From assembly GCA_910578845.1 (NCBI GenBank), contig CAJTSL010000012.1:1-64000 (forward strand): a stretch of 64,000 nucleotides of DNA, read 5' to 3'. Source of the DNA: an uncultured Lachnospiraceae bacterium (GTDB lineage: Bacteria > Bacillota > Clostridia > Lachnospirales > Lachnospiraceae). Each line of letters starts with the position of its first letter. Position 1 is the first letter of the stretch. Position numbers and translations under genes: made by a program. Positions 45,463 to 53,969 of the stretch are shown in pieces. A model generated the notes under the pieces. It was given only the letters and a program-made list of their open reading frames with translations, was not told where the DNA came from and ran no database searches.

Positions 45463-46441
45463 ATCGGAATTTAGAGAATTAAAACAAAGCGAAATACCGG
45501 ATTTATGGAACCGGATCGAAGCAGCGCTCCCTGAGAAAAAAGCAACTGCAACATCTCCTGTAGAAGAAGCAACCGCCGTATCTCCTATGGGAAGAACAAT
45601 CGCCACATCACCTACGGATAAAATAACCGCCGTGTCTCCTGCGGAAAAAGCGACAGCCATGTCACTGACAGAAAAAGCACCCCCCGGGATTCCTGGGAAA
45701 AGAAAACAGTATGCCCCTAAGAAAAAGGCTTCATGGGGGAATTGGGGAATACTTGCTGCGGCATGCCTGTGCGTGATGGTCATATTCCCGGCGGTCATGA
45801 TGGGATTGACAAGCGGAACCAAAAGCGGCGGTTCTGATATGATGTCATCGGCAGATACTGACAAAGCAGAGATGGAAGATGCTTCCGCTGATGTGTGGGA
45901 AGCAGCGGATGCGGATGAAGCGACGGGATCAGAAGAAGCCGCTGCCGGAAGTGAGGATGCCTCACCAGATACAGAGAGCGTCTATCCGGTGGATGAGACA
46001 GACGGAGTAGATGAGACAGACGGAGTAAATGGGACAGATGAAGCGGATGAGAAGACGGATAATGGCCTGGATGGGAGCGGGAATTTTGATAAAGCGCCTG
46101 TACTTGTAGATGGACAGATCCTAGAGGATGTGGTGGTGAAGATCCTTAGCGCAGACGATATAGAGGGCGATGGCATTTACAAAGCGAGCGTGGAACAGGA
46201 GGACATCGGAGGCGTTCTGGGACGCGAAACGCAGATTGTGCTAATTTGCAATGAGGAAAGCCAATATGCTTTTCCACGTGGTGCAAGGGAGAGCCTGGCA
46301 CTGAAAAAAGGAGAAAGTTATGTTGTGACATTGCAGTATGAAGAATCTTATATAATGGAAGAAGATGCGAATGGCGTAGAAGATGGGCAAAGGGAAGGCA
46401 TTTTAATGTTTTTCGTATTGGATGCCGCCCTGTTTGATTGA
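45446..46441 (+). CDS. Putative membrane-bound anti-sigma factor with repeat linkers
   Basis: 331 residues. The cytoplasmic N-terminus RDFESEFRELKQSEIPDLWN resembles the sigma-binding helix region of anti-sigma proteins. It is followed by a repeat-encoded Thr/Ser/Pro linker (residues 33-77), a transmembrane helix (about 93-115), an acidic, repeat-rich extracellular stretch (130-215; DETDGV hexapeptides) and a small C-terminal beta domain (GQILEDVVVKILSADDIEGDGIYK on). No zinc-binding HxxxCxxC is present. Overlap with the sigma gene and membrane topology support the call; the signal and the regulon are unknown. Confidence 0.75.
   Translation: MERDFESEFRELKQSEIPDLWNRIEAALPEKKATATSPVEEATAVSPMGRTIATSPTDKITAVSPAEKATAMSLTEKAPPGIPGKRKQYAPKKKASWGNWGILAAACLCVMVIFPAVMMGLTSGTKSGGSDMMSSADTDKAEMEDASADVWEAADADEATGSEEAAAGSEDASPDTESVYPVDETDGVDETDGVNGTDEADEKTDNGLDGSGNFDKAPVLVDGQILEDVVVKILSADDIEGDGIYKASVEQEDIGGVLGRETQIVLICNEESQYAFPRGARESLALKKGESYVVTLQYEESYIMEEDANGVEDGQREGILMFFVLDAALFD
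45542..45676 (+). repeat. Five 27-bp tandem repeats in the anti-sigma gene
   Basis: Nonapeptide units ATATSPVEE, ATAVSPMGR, TIATSPTDK, ITAVSPAEK, ATAMSLTEK begin at 45542, 45569, 45596, 45623 and 45650. They encode a Thr/Ser/Pro-rich cytoplasmic linker before the membrane helix. Confidence 0.8.
45992..46063 (+). repeat. 18-bp tandem repeats in the anti-sigma gene
   Basis: Two identical units GATGAGACAGACGGAGTA (45992, 46010; DETDGV) and two degenerate ones (46028, 46046). Same period as in the GH2 and kinase genes. Confidence 0.85.
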
Positions 46442-46477
46442 TCATGTCTATGAAATAAAGAAAGGAGCAGGAAGCGT

Positions 46478-47344
46478 ATGATGGATTTGCACATGCATAG
46501 CAGATACAGTGATGACGGACAGTTTACCCCATCTGAATTGGTAGGGAAATGTGCGGAAAAAGGGATTCGCATGATGTCTGTCACTGACCATAATTGTGCG
46601 AAAGCAAATGAAGAAGCAATGAAGGCTGCAAAGGAAAAAGGGATCACCTATATTCCAGGCATTGAAATTGACTGTACTTATAAAGACACTAATTTTCATG
46701 TGCTTGGATATGGCATTGACTTTTGGAGCAGCGATTTTGAAAAGATCGAGAAGAATATAGACAGTCAGAGTTTTGAAGCTTCCCTTGTCAGGCTTGCTAA
46801 AACGCAGGCATTAGGTTTTGAACAGATCACAGAGGAGGATATGTGGGTGCTGTCGAAGAACAATTATTGGCAACGGAGCTGGTCAGGCGAAATGTTTGCG
46901 GAGGTTTTGCTGGCTATGCCGGAATATGCGGCGCACCCCATTTTAAAGCCTTATCGTCCCGGAGGGGAGAGGAGTGATAATCCATATGTGAATTTTTATT
47001 GGGATTATTATTCGCAGGGAAAGCCGTGCTATGCTAAAATCGACTACCCGGCAATGGAAGAAATCATTGATATGCTTCACCACAATCATGGTGTGGCTGT
47101 CATTGCACATCCCGGCGTGAACCTTAAAGGGAAAGAATTTCTGCTGGATGATATTTTAAATCTTGGGATTGATGGGATAGAAGCGTATAGCAGTTACCAT
47201 AGTCCGGCACAGGCGGGATATTATGATCAGGTTGCGCAGGAGAAAAAGATCTTCGTCACTTGCGGAAGTGACTATCATGGGAAAACCAAGCCGTCTATCG
47301 GGATTGGGCAGCATGGGAAGCCGGAAAAAGAAGAAGATAAATAA
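46478..47344 (+). CDS. PHP-domain phosphoesterase
   Basis: 288-residue cytoplasmic metal-dependent phosphoesterase. Metal ligands are seen in DLHMHSRYSDDG (HxH), VTDHNC, IPGIEIDC, AVIAHPG and the late GSDYHGK. Members hydrolyse 3',5'-nucleoside bisphosphates or related phosphates; the substrate here is not defined. GAAAGGAGCAGGAAGC precedes two adjacent ATGs (46478, 46481). It stands alone between the sigma pair and the VWA lipoprotein. Confidence 0.88.
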   Translation: MMDLHMHSRYSDDGQFTPSELVGKCAEKGIRMMSVTDHNCAKANEEAMKAAKEKGITYIPGIEIDCTYKDTNFHVLGYGIDFWSSDFEKIEKNIDSQSFEASLVRLAKTQALGFEQITEEDMWVLSKNNYWQRSWSGEMFAEVLLAMPEYAAHPILKPYRPGGERSDNPYVNFYWDYYSQGKPCYAKIDYPAMEEIIDMLHHNHGVAVIAHPGVNLKGKEFLLDDILNLGIDGIEAYSSYHSPAQAGYYDQVAQEKKIFVTCGSDYHGKTKPSIGIGQHGKPEKEEDK

Positions 47345-47501
47345 AAATTTTCCAAAAAACCCATAAAAATATATTTCCTTATCCGTATCTATAATATAAG
47401 GCAAATTCGAAGAATGATCGAGTCACCGTAAGCATGTTGGCGGCATTGATGGACTGAGGGCAATGTCAGACATGTGGTAGGGGACAGAATGGAGGCTTGT
47501 T

Positions 47502-49250
47502 ATGAGAGAGGGTAAGAAAAGAGATAAGAAGAATGTGACACGCAGAGGGATGATTTGGGGAAAACAAACGGCAGGGAGACTGGCGGTAGCTATGGCGGCG
47601 ATGATGGCCCTGGCAGGATGCGGCAGCGTAGGGGGAACAAAGAGTGGGTCGTCGGATATGGTAGCGACAGAGAATGCCTCAGAAGAATGGAAGGCGGAGG
47701 GCAATGCAGAATGGGATGCGGCTCCTGCTACGGAAGAAAGCACGGCATACGGATATGATGATAGCTGGGGGCCGGATGGATGTTATGATTATGTGGATGA
47801 GCCGGAGACAAGATGTGAGCCATGGACGGAATATGGGCCTGACATAACGGACATGGAAGAATACCGTGAGATAACGGAAATGGGTTTTGTGCCTGCAAAT
47901 GTAAATCCGCTTTCTACTTTTTCCGCAGACGTCGATACGGCTTCTTATAGTAATCTGCGCAGAATGATAGAAGATGGCTACCGTCTGGAAGATATACCCG
48001 ACGGCGCTGTCAGAATAGAAGAGTTGCTGAATTATTTTGATTATGATTATGTGCGCCCGCAGAAAGGTGAACCGTTTGGCGTCACGATGCAGATCGCGGA
48101 TTGCCCATGGAATGAGAACAGTAAAATCGCCATGATCGGATTAAAGACAAGGGACATTGATTTCTCCGAAGCAAAGGATTCGAATCTTGTATTCCTGCTC
48201 GATGTGTCCGGTTCGATGGATTCACAGGATAAGCTGCCGCTATTGCAAAAGTCGTTCTCTATGCTGGCAGAAAATCTGACAGATAAAGATACGGTTTCTA
48301 TTGTCGTATACGCCGGGGAAGACAGGGTAGTCCTAGAGGGGGCAAACGGATCAGAGCGAAAGAAAATCGTAGATGCGTTAAACAGCTTAGAGGCAGGCGG
48401 CTCTACAGCCGGAAGCGATGGGATAATCACGGCATATCAGATTGCAGAGAAATATTTTATTGAAGGCGGTAATAACCGTGTGATTCTGGCGACGGACGGG
48501 GATTTGAACGTTGGTCTGACGACGGAAGAAGAACTCGAAGAACTGATCAGTGAGAAGAAACGTTCTGGCGTCTATCTGTCTGTACTTGGCTTCGGGACAT
48601 GGAATATCAAAGACAATAAAATGGAGACGCTTGCTGATAAAGGCAATGGCAATTATGCTTATATTGATTCCGTTACAGAGGCGAAGAAGGTCCTGGTGGA
48701 AGAAATGGGCGCGACTTTAGTGACTGTAGCGGACGATGTTAAGTTCCAGGTGGAATTCAACCCGGAAGTCGTAGCGGGCTATCGTCTCATTGGCTATGAG
48801 AACAGACAGCTTGCCGAGCAGGATTTTGCGGATGATACGAAAGATGCAGGCGAAATCGGTGCAGGGCATACGGTTACAGTTTTATATGAGATCGTGACTA
48901 CGGACACAAAGACAACTTATGCCGGTACTTCTTTAAAATATGGGAAAGAAAAAGAATTGCCCGATGAGGAGTGGTTCACCGTCAATATCCGATACAAAGA
49001 ACCGGGAGAAAAAGAAAGCTGCTTGCTTTCCTATCCGGCTGACATTGCGAAATATACTAAGGATCCGGGGCAGGATATGCAGTTTGCAATGGCAGTGGCA
49101 GAATTTGGCCTGGTCGTAAATGACAGTGATTACAAAGGGGATGCAACAATCCTTACCGTGATCGACAGGCTAAAAGCCATAGATACCAAAGCGGATGAAT
49201 ATAGAGATGAATTCTGTTATCTGGTGAGAAGGCTTCAGAGAAATGAGTAA
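47502..49250 (+). CDS. Von Willebrand factor A domain lipoprotein (YfbK-like)
   Basis: 582 residues. A basic N-terminus leads into a signal peptide with lipobox MALAGCG (Cys near 41). An acidic linker follows, then the YfbK N-terminal extension (NPLSTFSADVDTASYSNLRRMI, RIEELLNYFDYDY), a VWA domain with an intact MIDAS motif DVSGSMDSQ (about residue 230), and a C-terminal domain typical of this family. It is an extracellular metal-dependent adhesion or scaffold protein; the partner is not known. GGAGGCTT precedes the ATG. Confidence 0.9.
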   Translation: MREGKKRDKKNVTRRGMIWGKQTAGRLAVAMAAMMALAGCGSVGGTKSGSSDMVATENASEEWKAEGNAEWDAAPATEESTAYGYDDSWGPDGCYDYVDEPETRCEPWTEYGPDITDMEEYREITEMGFVPANVNPLSTFSADVDTASYSNLRRMIEDGYRLEDIPDGAVRIEELLNYFDYDYVRPQKGEPFGVTMQIADCPWNENSKIAMIGLKTRDIDFSEAKDSNLVFLLDVSGSMDSQDKLPLLQKSFSMLAENLTDKDTVSIVVYAGEDRVVLEGANGSERKKIVDALNSLEAGGSTAGSDGIITAYQIAEKYFIEGGNNRVILATDGDLNVGLTTEEELEELISEKKRSGVYLSVLGFGTWNIKDNKMETLADKGNGNYAYIDSVTEAKKVLVEEMGATLVTVADDVKFQVEFNPEVVAGYRLIGYENRQLAEQDFADDTKDAGEIGAGHTVTVLYEIVTTDTKTTYAGTSLKYGKEKELPDEEWFTVNIRYKEPGEKESCLLSYPADIAKYTKDPGQDMQFAMAVAEFGLVVNDSDYKGDATILTVIDRLKAIDTKADEYRDEFCYLVRRLQRNE

Positions 49251-49385
49251 GTTAAGAAGACGTGGCATGAGGTCCAGATAGCAGAGACAAATACAAAAGA
49301 TAATTTGACTTGCTATTTTCGGGAATATCCAATACAATAAATATGATATATATAAATACATAAGTTTTCTTGAGGAGGAAGAGAA

Positions 49386-49772
49386 ATGAGTTCATCAGAG
49401 GTTGCTGCTACAGCAGCGGTAGGGGCATTTGCCCTAGTTTACATGCTTTTTGTGTTTGCGCTTTTAATAGTCGAACTGATTGGCATGTGGAAGGTTTTTG
49501 TAAAGGCGGGTAAGCCAGGATGGGCAGCGATTGTGCCGTTTTACAATCTTTATTGCCTGTTTGAGATGTCATTTGGCAATGGCTGGCTGTTCTTATTGGT
49601 GTTTGTGCCATGTGCGAACTTTATCATAATGATTATGCATAGCTTTAAGCTGGCGCAGGCATTTGGTAAAGAAATGGCATTCGGTATCGGGTTGTTGTTC
49701 TTAAATCCTATTTTCATGATGATTCTTGGATTTGGCGATGCACAGTTTGTTGGGCCGGACAATAATAGATAG
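49386..49772 (+). CDS. Small membrane protein, DUF5684 family
   Basis: 128 residues with three to four helices; the conserved core WKVFVKAGKPGWAAIVPFYNLYCLFEMSFG is the hallmark of DUF5684 proteins, often annotated loosely as signal-peptidase-associated. No catalytic motif is apparent. AGGAGGAAGAG precedes the ATG. Followed by a strong terminator. Confidence 0.85.
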   Translation: MSSSEVAATAAVGAFALVYMLFVFALLIVELIGMWKVFVKAGKPGWAAIVPFYNLYCLFEMSFGNGWLFLLVFVPCANFIIMIMHSFKLAQAFGKEMAFGIGLLFLNPIFMMILGFGDAQFVGPDNNR

Positions 49773-49798
49773 TATTTTATCCAAGCAGTATGTAATTT

Positions 49799-49829
49799 AA
49801 GGGGCGCATTTTCATGCGCCCTTATTTTG
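49799..49829 (+). terminator. Rho-independent terminator
   Basis: GGGCGCAT (49802-49809) pairs with ATGCGCCC (49814-49821) around TTTC, followed by TTATTTTG. Confidence 0.85.
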
Positions 49830-49895
49830 TCAGTACAAAGAGCTTTCCGATAAAGCGGTTGCAGGGAAGCGGCATAAAAGAAAGGTGGTTTTGAT

Positions 49896-50915
49896 ATGAC
49901 GGAAACGGACAAAACAAAGAAGCAGCTTATGATCTTTGTGCTTGTGACATATGGAGCGGCTTATCTGATGGGCATTTTAATGTGGTACGGAAGCACGATG
50001 CAGGTGGAGCTGAGCATTTTTCCCGCTACCCAGATGTTATACCCGGCGGCAGGGGTGATGCTGGCTTATTTGTTAACGAAATGGGAAGATAGTTTGCTTC
50101 CGAAATGGTTTTATCTGTGTTTCTTGCTCATAACGTTGTTGATGATATTGTTTTCGATATTGTCTCTTGTGGTGCCAGGGCAGGAATTAAAGCCTAATGG
50201 GATGGAGGTTTCTATATGGCGTGATCTCTCCGGTGGAGTGGCCGTTGGCGGGAGCATTTTCTGCTGGATTGCTTTGTTGATAGCGGGAAAAGAGCGAAGA
50301 ACGGCTTACGGTCTCAGATGGAAATGTGGGAAAACTTCTTTGTTGTGTATACTTCTTTTCTTCGTGCTATATTTGGTTCGGACAGTCGTTGCCTATGCGG
50401 TAAGTGGCCAGATGGAAATGTTGCGCACCATATTGTCAAGTTCGATGAATTGGAGTTATATCATTGTCATGCCGATAGGCTTTTTCTTAACTTTTGTAAC
50501 GTTCTTCGGAGAAGAATACGGATGGCGATACTACTTACAGCCGATTCTACAGAAACGGTTCGGTATGAAGGGCGGTGTTCTGCTTCTTGGTGTGGCTTGG
50601 GGATTGTGGCATATTTTCCTAGACTTTTTCTATTATATGCCAAGCGGTCCCGTAGCGGTTATCGCACAAGTAATAAATTGTGTTTTTCTCAGTATTTTCT
50701 TTGCCTGGACGTATCTGAAAACTGATAATGTCTGGGTTCCCGCCATCATGCATTTTATGAACAATTCACTGTCGTGGATGATGGTTGGCCATTATTCGCA
50801 GAAGGTGTTAGAGAACCAACAAGCAGACTGGGGGATGGTGTTGGAAACCTTGTTCTTGAACGGTGTGGTTTTTGGATTTTTCCTGTTGTCGAAAGAATTT
50901 CGGAAGAAGGATTAA
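49896..50915 (+). CDS. CPBP family intramembrane metalloprotease
   Basis: 339-residue integral membrane protein with eight or nine helices. The CPBP motifs are present in order: GEEYGWRYYL (Glu-Glu and Arg), GVAWGLWHIFLDFF (His) and PAIMHFMNN (His/Asn). Such proteins are Rce1-like proteases; in Firmicutes many protect against or mature peptides. No bacteriocin genes are nearby. GAAAGGTGGTTTTG precedes the ATG. Confidence 0.9.
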   Translation: MTETDKTKKQLMIFVLVTYGAAYLMGILMWYGSTMQVELSIFPATQMLYPAAGVMLAYLLTKWEDSLLPKWFYLCFLLITLLMILFSILSLVVPGQELKPNGMEVSIWRDLSGGVAVGGSIFCWIALLIAGKERRTAYGLRWKCGKTSLLCILLFFVLYLVRTVVAYAVSGQMEMLRTILSSSMNWSYIIVMPIGFFLTFVTFFGEEYGWRYYLQPILQKRFGMKGGVLLLGVAWGLWHIFLDFFYYMPSGPVAVIAQVINCVFLSIFFAWTYLKTDNVWVPAIMHFMNNSLSWMMVGHYSQKVLENQQADWGMVLETLFLNGVVFGFFLLSKEFRKKD

Positions 50916-50918
50916 GAA

Positions 50919-50997
50919 CATAAAGGATGAAGCAGATAAAGGATGAAAGATGAAGAATGAAGCAGACAAAGGATGAAAAATATGAAGGACGAAGCAC
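50919..50997 (+). repeat. Irregular A/G-rich tandem repeat after the CPBP gene
   Basis: AAAGGATGA recurs at 50922, 50938 and 50968, with intervening GAAGCAGAYAAA and GATGAAGAATGAAG blocks. Period is irregular (16 and 30). Lies in the gap before the convergent DUF3795 gene. Confidence 0.65.
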
Positions 50998-51051
50998 TCG
51001 GAGAATGTCATAGATCTAACATTCTCCAATTGCCGGAAGTAACTTGCCATA

Positions 51052-51339
51052 CTAGTTCTGGGATGACTTTAACGCCTGGATTCGCATTTGGATATTCTGT
51101 TCAAATTCTTCATCTGAATATCTGGGGTCTCTTGTATTCCTCCAAATATCACACGGTGCTTTGTCACATTCACCGCAGCCTTTTAATTCTTTATCATGGA
51201 TGGAGCATTGATAGATAGCACATGCCGTGCCTTCCGGTGCGTGAAAAACCTTTCCTTCGCATTCGTTGCATCCCGTACACATATTGCCAAAGCAGCCGCA
51301 GGTACGGCAATCAGTTCCGCATACAGATAAATTTGCCAT
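51052..51339 (-). CDS. Cysteine-rich DUF3795 protein
   Basis: 95 residues with nine cysteines in CGTDCRTCGCFGNMCTGCNEC and later CAIYQC and CGECDKAPC. The pattern is that of DUF3795, a presumed metal-binding protein common in anaerobes; function is unknown. GAAAGGATG lies before the ATG. Convergent with the CPBP gene. Confidence 0.88.
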   Translation of the reverse strand: MANLSVCGTDCRTCGCFGNMCTGCNECEGKVFHAPEGTACAIYQCSIHDKELKGCGECDKAPCDIWRNTRDPRYSDEEFEQNIQMRIQALKSSQN

Positions 51340-51545
51340 TTTTTTTCATCCTTTCTTCGTTGTATGATGATAGTTTGCTTATGAGATTGTCGCGCAAACG
51401 CCACAGCATGGCGCGATAGCTGGCGCTAAAAACTCCTGTTTATTGTAGGATATTTTCCGAAGAAAGTCTTGTATATTTCCGACATTTTAGAATTTAGACA
51501 GAATACGAGGATATTGTATTTTTTCCAGTACAATCCAGACGGCGG

Positions 51546-51576
51546 TTGCAAAGTTCTCATTTATGTGCTATATAAT
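51546..51576 (+). promoter_or_regulatory. Promoter of the aspS-gatCAB leader
   Basis: TTGCAA (51546-51551) with TATATA at 17 bp (51569-51574) or TATAAT at 19 bp (51571-51576). Transcription would start near 51583, just ahead of the T-box stem I. Confidence 0.55.
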
Positions 51577-51582
51577 AAGCAT

Positions 51583-51878
51583 ATATACAAATGCGATGAA
51601 GGAGACTCGCTTTGTGGAAAACGACAGGAATACGGCGTCACCGACTGAGAGCGCTGTTTGTGGGAAGCAGAGACTGGGAACACTCCGGAGCAGATTGCCC
51701 GAACAATCTGAAGGGGAACGAAGGAGGCTAGGGCAATACGTTGCACGCGTTAAGTGTCAGAGTGGGCAGGGCGGTAAAACATCTTGTTAGAGATGGCGGC
51801 TTGTCAATGCGGGTGGTACCGCGGATATGTATGATTATCCGTCCCGGAATACAGAAAATGTGTTCCGGGACTTTTTTT
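51583..51878 (+). promoter_or_regulatory. T-box leader of the aspS-gatCAB operon
   Basis: The T-box core GGGTGGTACCGCGG (51811-51824) is perfect. The terminator is GTCCCGGAA (51841-51849) with TTCCGGGAC (51863-51871) and seven Ts. Three GAAC tetramers (51678-51681, 51701-51704, 51716-51719) occur on the 3' side of the presumed stem I. Each contains overlapping GAA (Glu) and AAC (Asn) codons, the arrangement reported for a clostridial two-codon T-box before gatCAB. Which one sits in the specifier loop needs folding. Confidence 0.88.
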
Positions 51879-51880
51879 AT

Positions 51881-52069
51881 GCACACGGGCGTCCCAAGGA
51901 AGAATGTCAGCAGAAGCTGACGGACGCCCGGCGCACGAGTAGGGAAAGGAGCTTTCCCTACTCGATCGCATACGGCACACGGGCGTCCCAAGAAAAAGTG
52001 TCAGCATAAGCTGACGGACGCCCGGCGCGCGAGTAGGGGAAGAAAACTTCCCTACGCGATTGCACAGGT
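51881..52069 (+). repeat. 94-bp tandem duplication of a double-hairpin module before aspS
   Basis: Two copies start at 51881 and 51975. Copy 1 folds as CGGGCGTCC (51886-51894) with GGACGCCCG (51922-51930), enclosing an 11-nt one-sided loop and GTCAGC-AGAA-GCTGAC. A second hairpin with 13 perfect pairs follows: CGAGTAGGGAAAG (51936-51948) with CTTTCCCTACTCG (51952-51964). In copy 2 the sequence differs at many loop positions, but hairpin 1 is unchanged and hairpin 2 still pairs with small bulges. The module lies after the T-box terminator and before the ribosome site of aspS. Confidence 0.85.
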
Positions 52070-52103
52070 GAAAAAAGTCCCGGAAACCAGAACAGAAAGG
52101 GGC

Positions 52104-53867
52104 ATGATGATGATGGAAAAGAAAACAGGAAACATGTACAGGGAAATTACGTTAGAGCATCTAGGGGAAGAGCAGATCGGCAGAGAGCTAAAAGTAGCCG
52201 GATGGGTGGAAAACATCAGGGACCATGGCGGCGTATCTTTTGTGGACTTGCGGGATATGTATGGTGTCTTGCAGGTGGTGATGCGTGACACTTCCCTTTT
52301 GGATGGGCTCTCCAAGGAGATGTGTATTTCCATTGAGGGATTGGTTGAGAAGAGGGATGAGGAGACGTATAACCCGAAGATTCCGACCGGAACGATTGAG
52401 CTTGTGGCTCATCAGGTGGCAATCCTTGGCAAAGTATATAAGCAGCTTCCCTTTGAGATCATGGCGTCAAAAGAGATAAGGGAAGAGGTGCGGCTAAAGT
52501 ACCGCTATTTGGATCTGCGTAACAAAAAGGTGAAAGACAACATGATTTTCCGTTCCAAGGTCATTAGCTTTCTGCGGGAAAAGATGAGCGGGATGGGATT
52601 TTTGGAAATCCAGACGCCGATCTTATGCGCTTCTTCTCCGGAGGGCGCAAGGGATTATATCGTGCCGTCAAGAAAACATAAAGGAAAATTCTATGCGCTT
52701 CCACAAGCGCCACAACAATATAAGCAGCTTCTGATGGTATCAGGATTTGATAAGTATTTCCAGATTGCGCCTTGCTTCCGGGATGAAGATGCGCGTGCGG
52801 ACCGTTCGCCCGGGGAATTCTATCAGCTTGACTTTGAAATGAGCTTTGCCACACAGGAAGATGTTTTCCATGTCGGTGAAGAAGTGTTATCGGCTGTCTT
52901 CGAGAAATTTGCGCCTAAAGGGTGTGCCGTGACGAAAGCGCCGTATCCGGTCATAAGCTATAAGCAGGCAATGGTAGAGTTTGGCACGGATAAGCCTGAC
53001 TTGCGCAACCCATTACGGATTATAGATTTGACAGAGTATTTTCAAAGATGTGCGTTCAAACCCTTCCATAGCAGGACAGTTCGGGCGATTAAAGTGCATG
53101 CAGAAATGTCGAAAGGCTTCCATGAGAAGCTGCTGAAATTTGCGACCGGTATGGGCATGGGAGGATTAGGATACCTGGAAGTAGACGAAGGCCTGGCTTA
53201 TAAAGGCCCGATCGATAAGTTCATCCCGGAGACATTGAAAAAAGAGCTTGCTATGCTGGCAGGGCTTTCTGCCGGAGATACGATTTTCTTCATTGCAGAC
53301 AGGGAAGAGAGAGCTGCCTACTATGCAGGCCAGTTACGGACGGAACTGGGAGAGAAGCTGGATTTGATAGAGAAAGATGCATACCGTTTCTGCTATGTAA
53401 ATGATTTCCCAATGTTTGAGATAGATGAGGATACCAAGCAGATCGGATTTAAGCACAATCCCTTTTCAATGCCACAGGGCGGTTTAGAGGCGCTTAAGAC
53501 CAAGGATGCGCTGGATATTCTTGCTTATCAGTATGATATTGTATGCAATGGCGTAGAGCTTTCTTCCGGTGCGGTCCGTAACCATGATATGGAGATTATG
53601 GTGAAAGCCTTTGCAATTGCAGGGTATGATGAGGAAACGTTGCAGAAGAAGTTCGGAGCGCTTTACAATGCCTTTCAGTTTGGCGCCCCGCCGCATGCAG
53701 GCATGGCGCCGGGCATTGACCGGATGCTGATGTTATTACGGGGGGAAGAGAACATCAGGGAGGTCATTGCCTTCCCGATGAGCGGGACGGCGCAGGATTT
53801 CATGTGCGGCGCGCCAAATGACGTCACAGAGCAGCAGCTTCGGGATGCGCACATTAAGATTAGGTAG
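52104..53867 (+). CDS. aspS: Aspartyl-tRNA synthetase, probably non-discriminating (Asp/Asn)
   Basis: Class II synthetase, about 587 residues, charging tRNA-Asp and probably tRNA-Asn with aspartate. Anticodon OB-fold (VAGWVENIRDHGGVSFVDLRD), motif 2 with FRDEDARADRSPGEFYQLD, an inserted GAD domain (about 285-410), and motif 3 GMAPGIDRMLMLL. Four ATGs in a row (52104-52113) follow AAGGGG; the exact start within them is open, and the GTG at 52068 lies inside the repeat. Its position before gatC, gatA and gatB, and a T-box with Asn codons, suggests that it supplies Asp-tRNA-Asn for amidation. I see no asparaginyl-tRNA synthetase in the window. Confidence 0.93.
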   Translation: MMMMEKKTGNMYREITLEHLGEEQIGRELKVAGWVENIRDHGGVSFVDLRDMYGVLQVVMRDTSLLDGLSKEMCISIEGLVEKRDEETYNPKIPTGTIELVAHQVAILGKVYKQLPFEIMASKEIREEVRLKYRYLDLRNKKVKDNMIFRSKVISFLREKMSGMGFLEIQTPILCASSPEGARDYIVPSRKHKGKFYALPQAPQQYKQLLMVSGFDKYFQIAPCFRDEDARADRSPGEFYQLDFEMSFATQEDVFHVGEEVLSAVFEKFAPKGCAVTKAPYPVISYKQAMVEFGTDKPDLRNPLRIIDLTEYFQRCAFKPFHSRTVRAIKVHAEMSKGFHEKLLKFATGMGMGGLGYLEVDEGLAYKGPIDKFIPETLKKELAMLAGLSAGDTIFFIADREERAAYYAGQLRTELGEKLDLIEKDAYRFCYVNDFPMFEIDEDTKQIGFKHNPFSMPQGGLEALKTKDALDILAYQYDIVCNGVELSSGAVRNHDMEIMVKAFAIAGYDEETLQKKFGALYNAFQFGAPPHAGMAPGIDRMLMLLRGEENIREVIAFPMSGTAQDFMCGAPNDVTEQQLRDAHIKIR

Positions 53868-53872
53868 GCTTT

Positions 53873-53933
53873 CGTGATCTTGTCTATATTGCATAATTAG
53901 GTTTTGGGAAATTGGAGTTTCGCAATTAACTAG
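53873..53933 (+). repeat. Dispersed palindromic repeat, mosaic 60-bp form (before gatC)
   Basis: Near-identical to 41-100 (about 55 of 60). Ends in AGTTTCGCAATTAACTAG, 36 bp before the gatC start. It lies inside the aspS-gatC intergenic gap, so the mRNA between them carries it. Confidence 0.65.
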
Positions 53934-53969
53934 TAGGATCAGAGAAAGAACGGAGAAGAGTGGAAAGGA

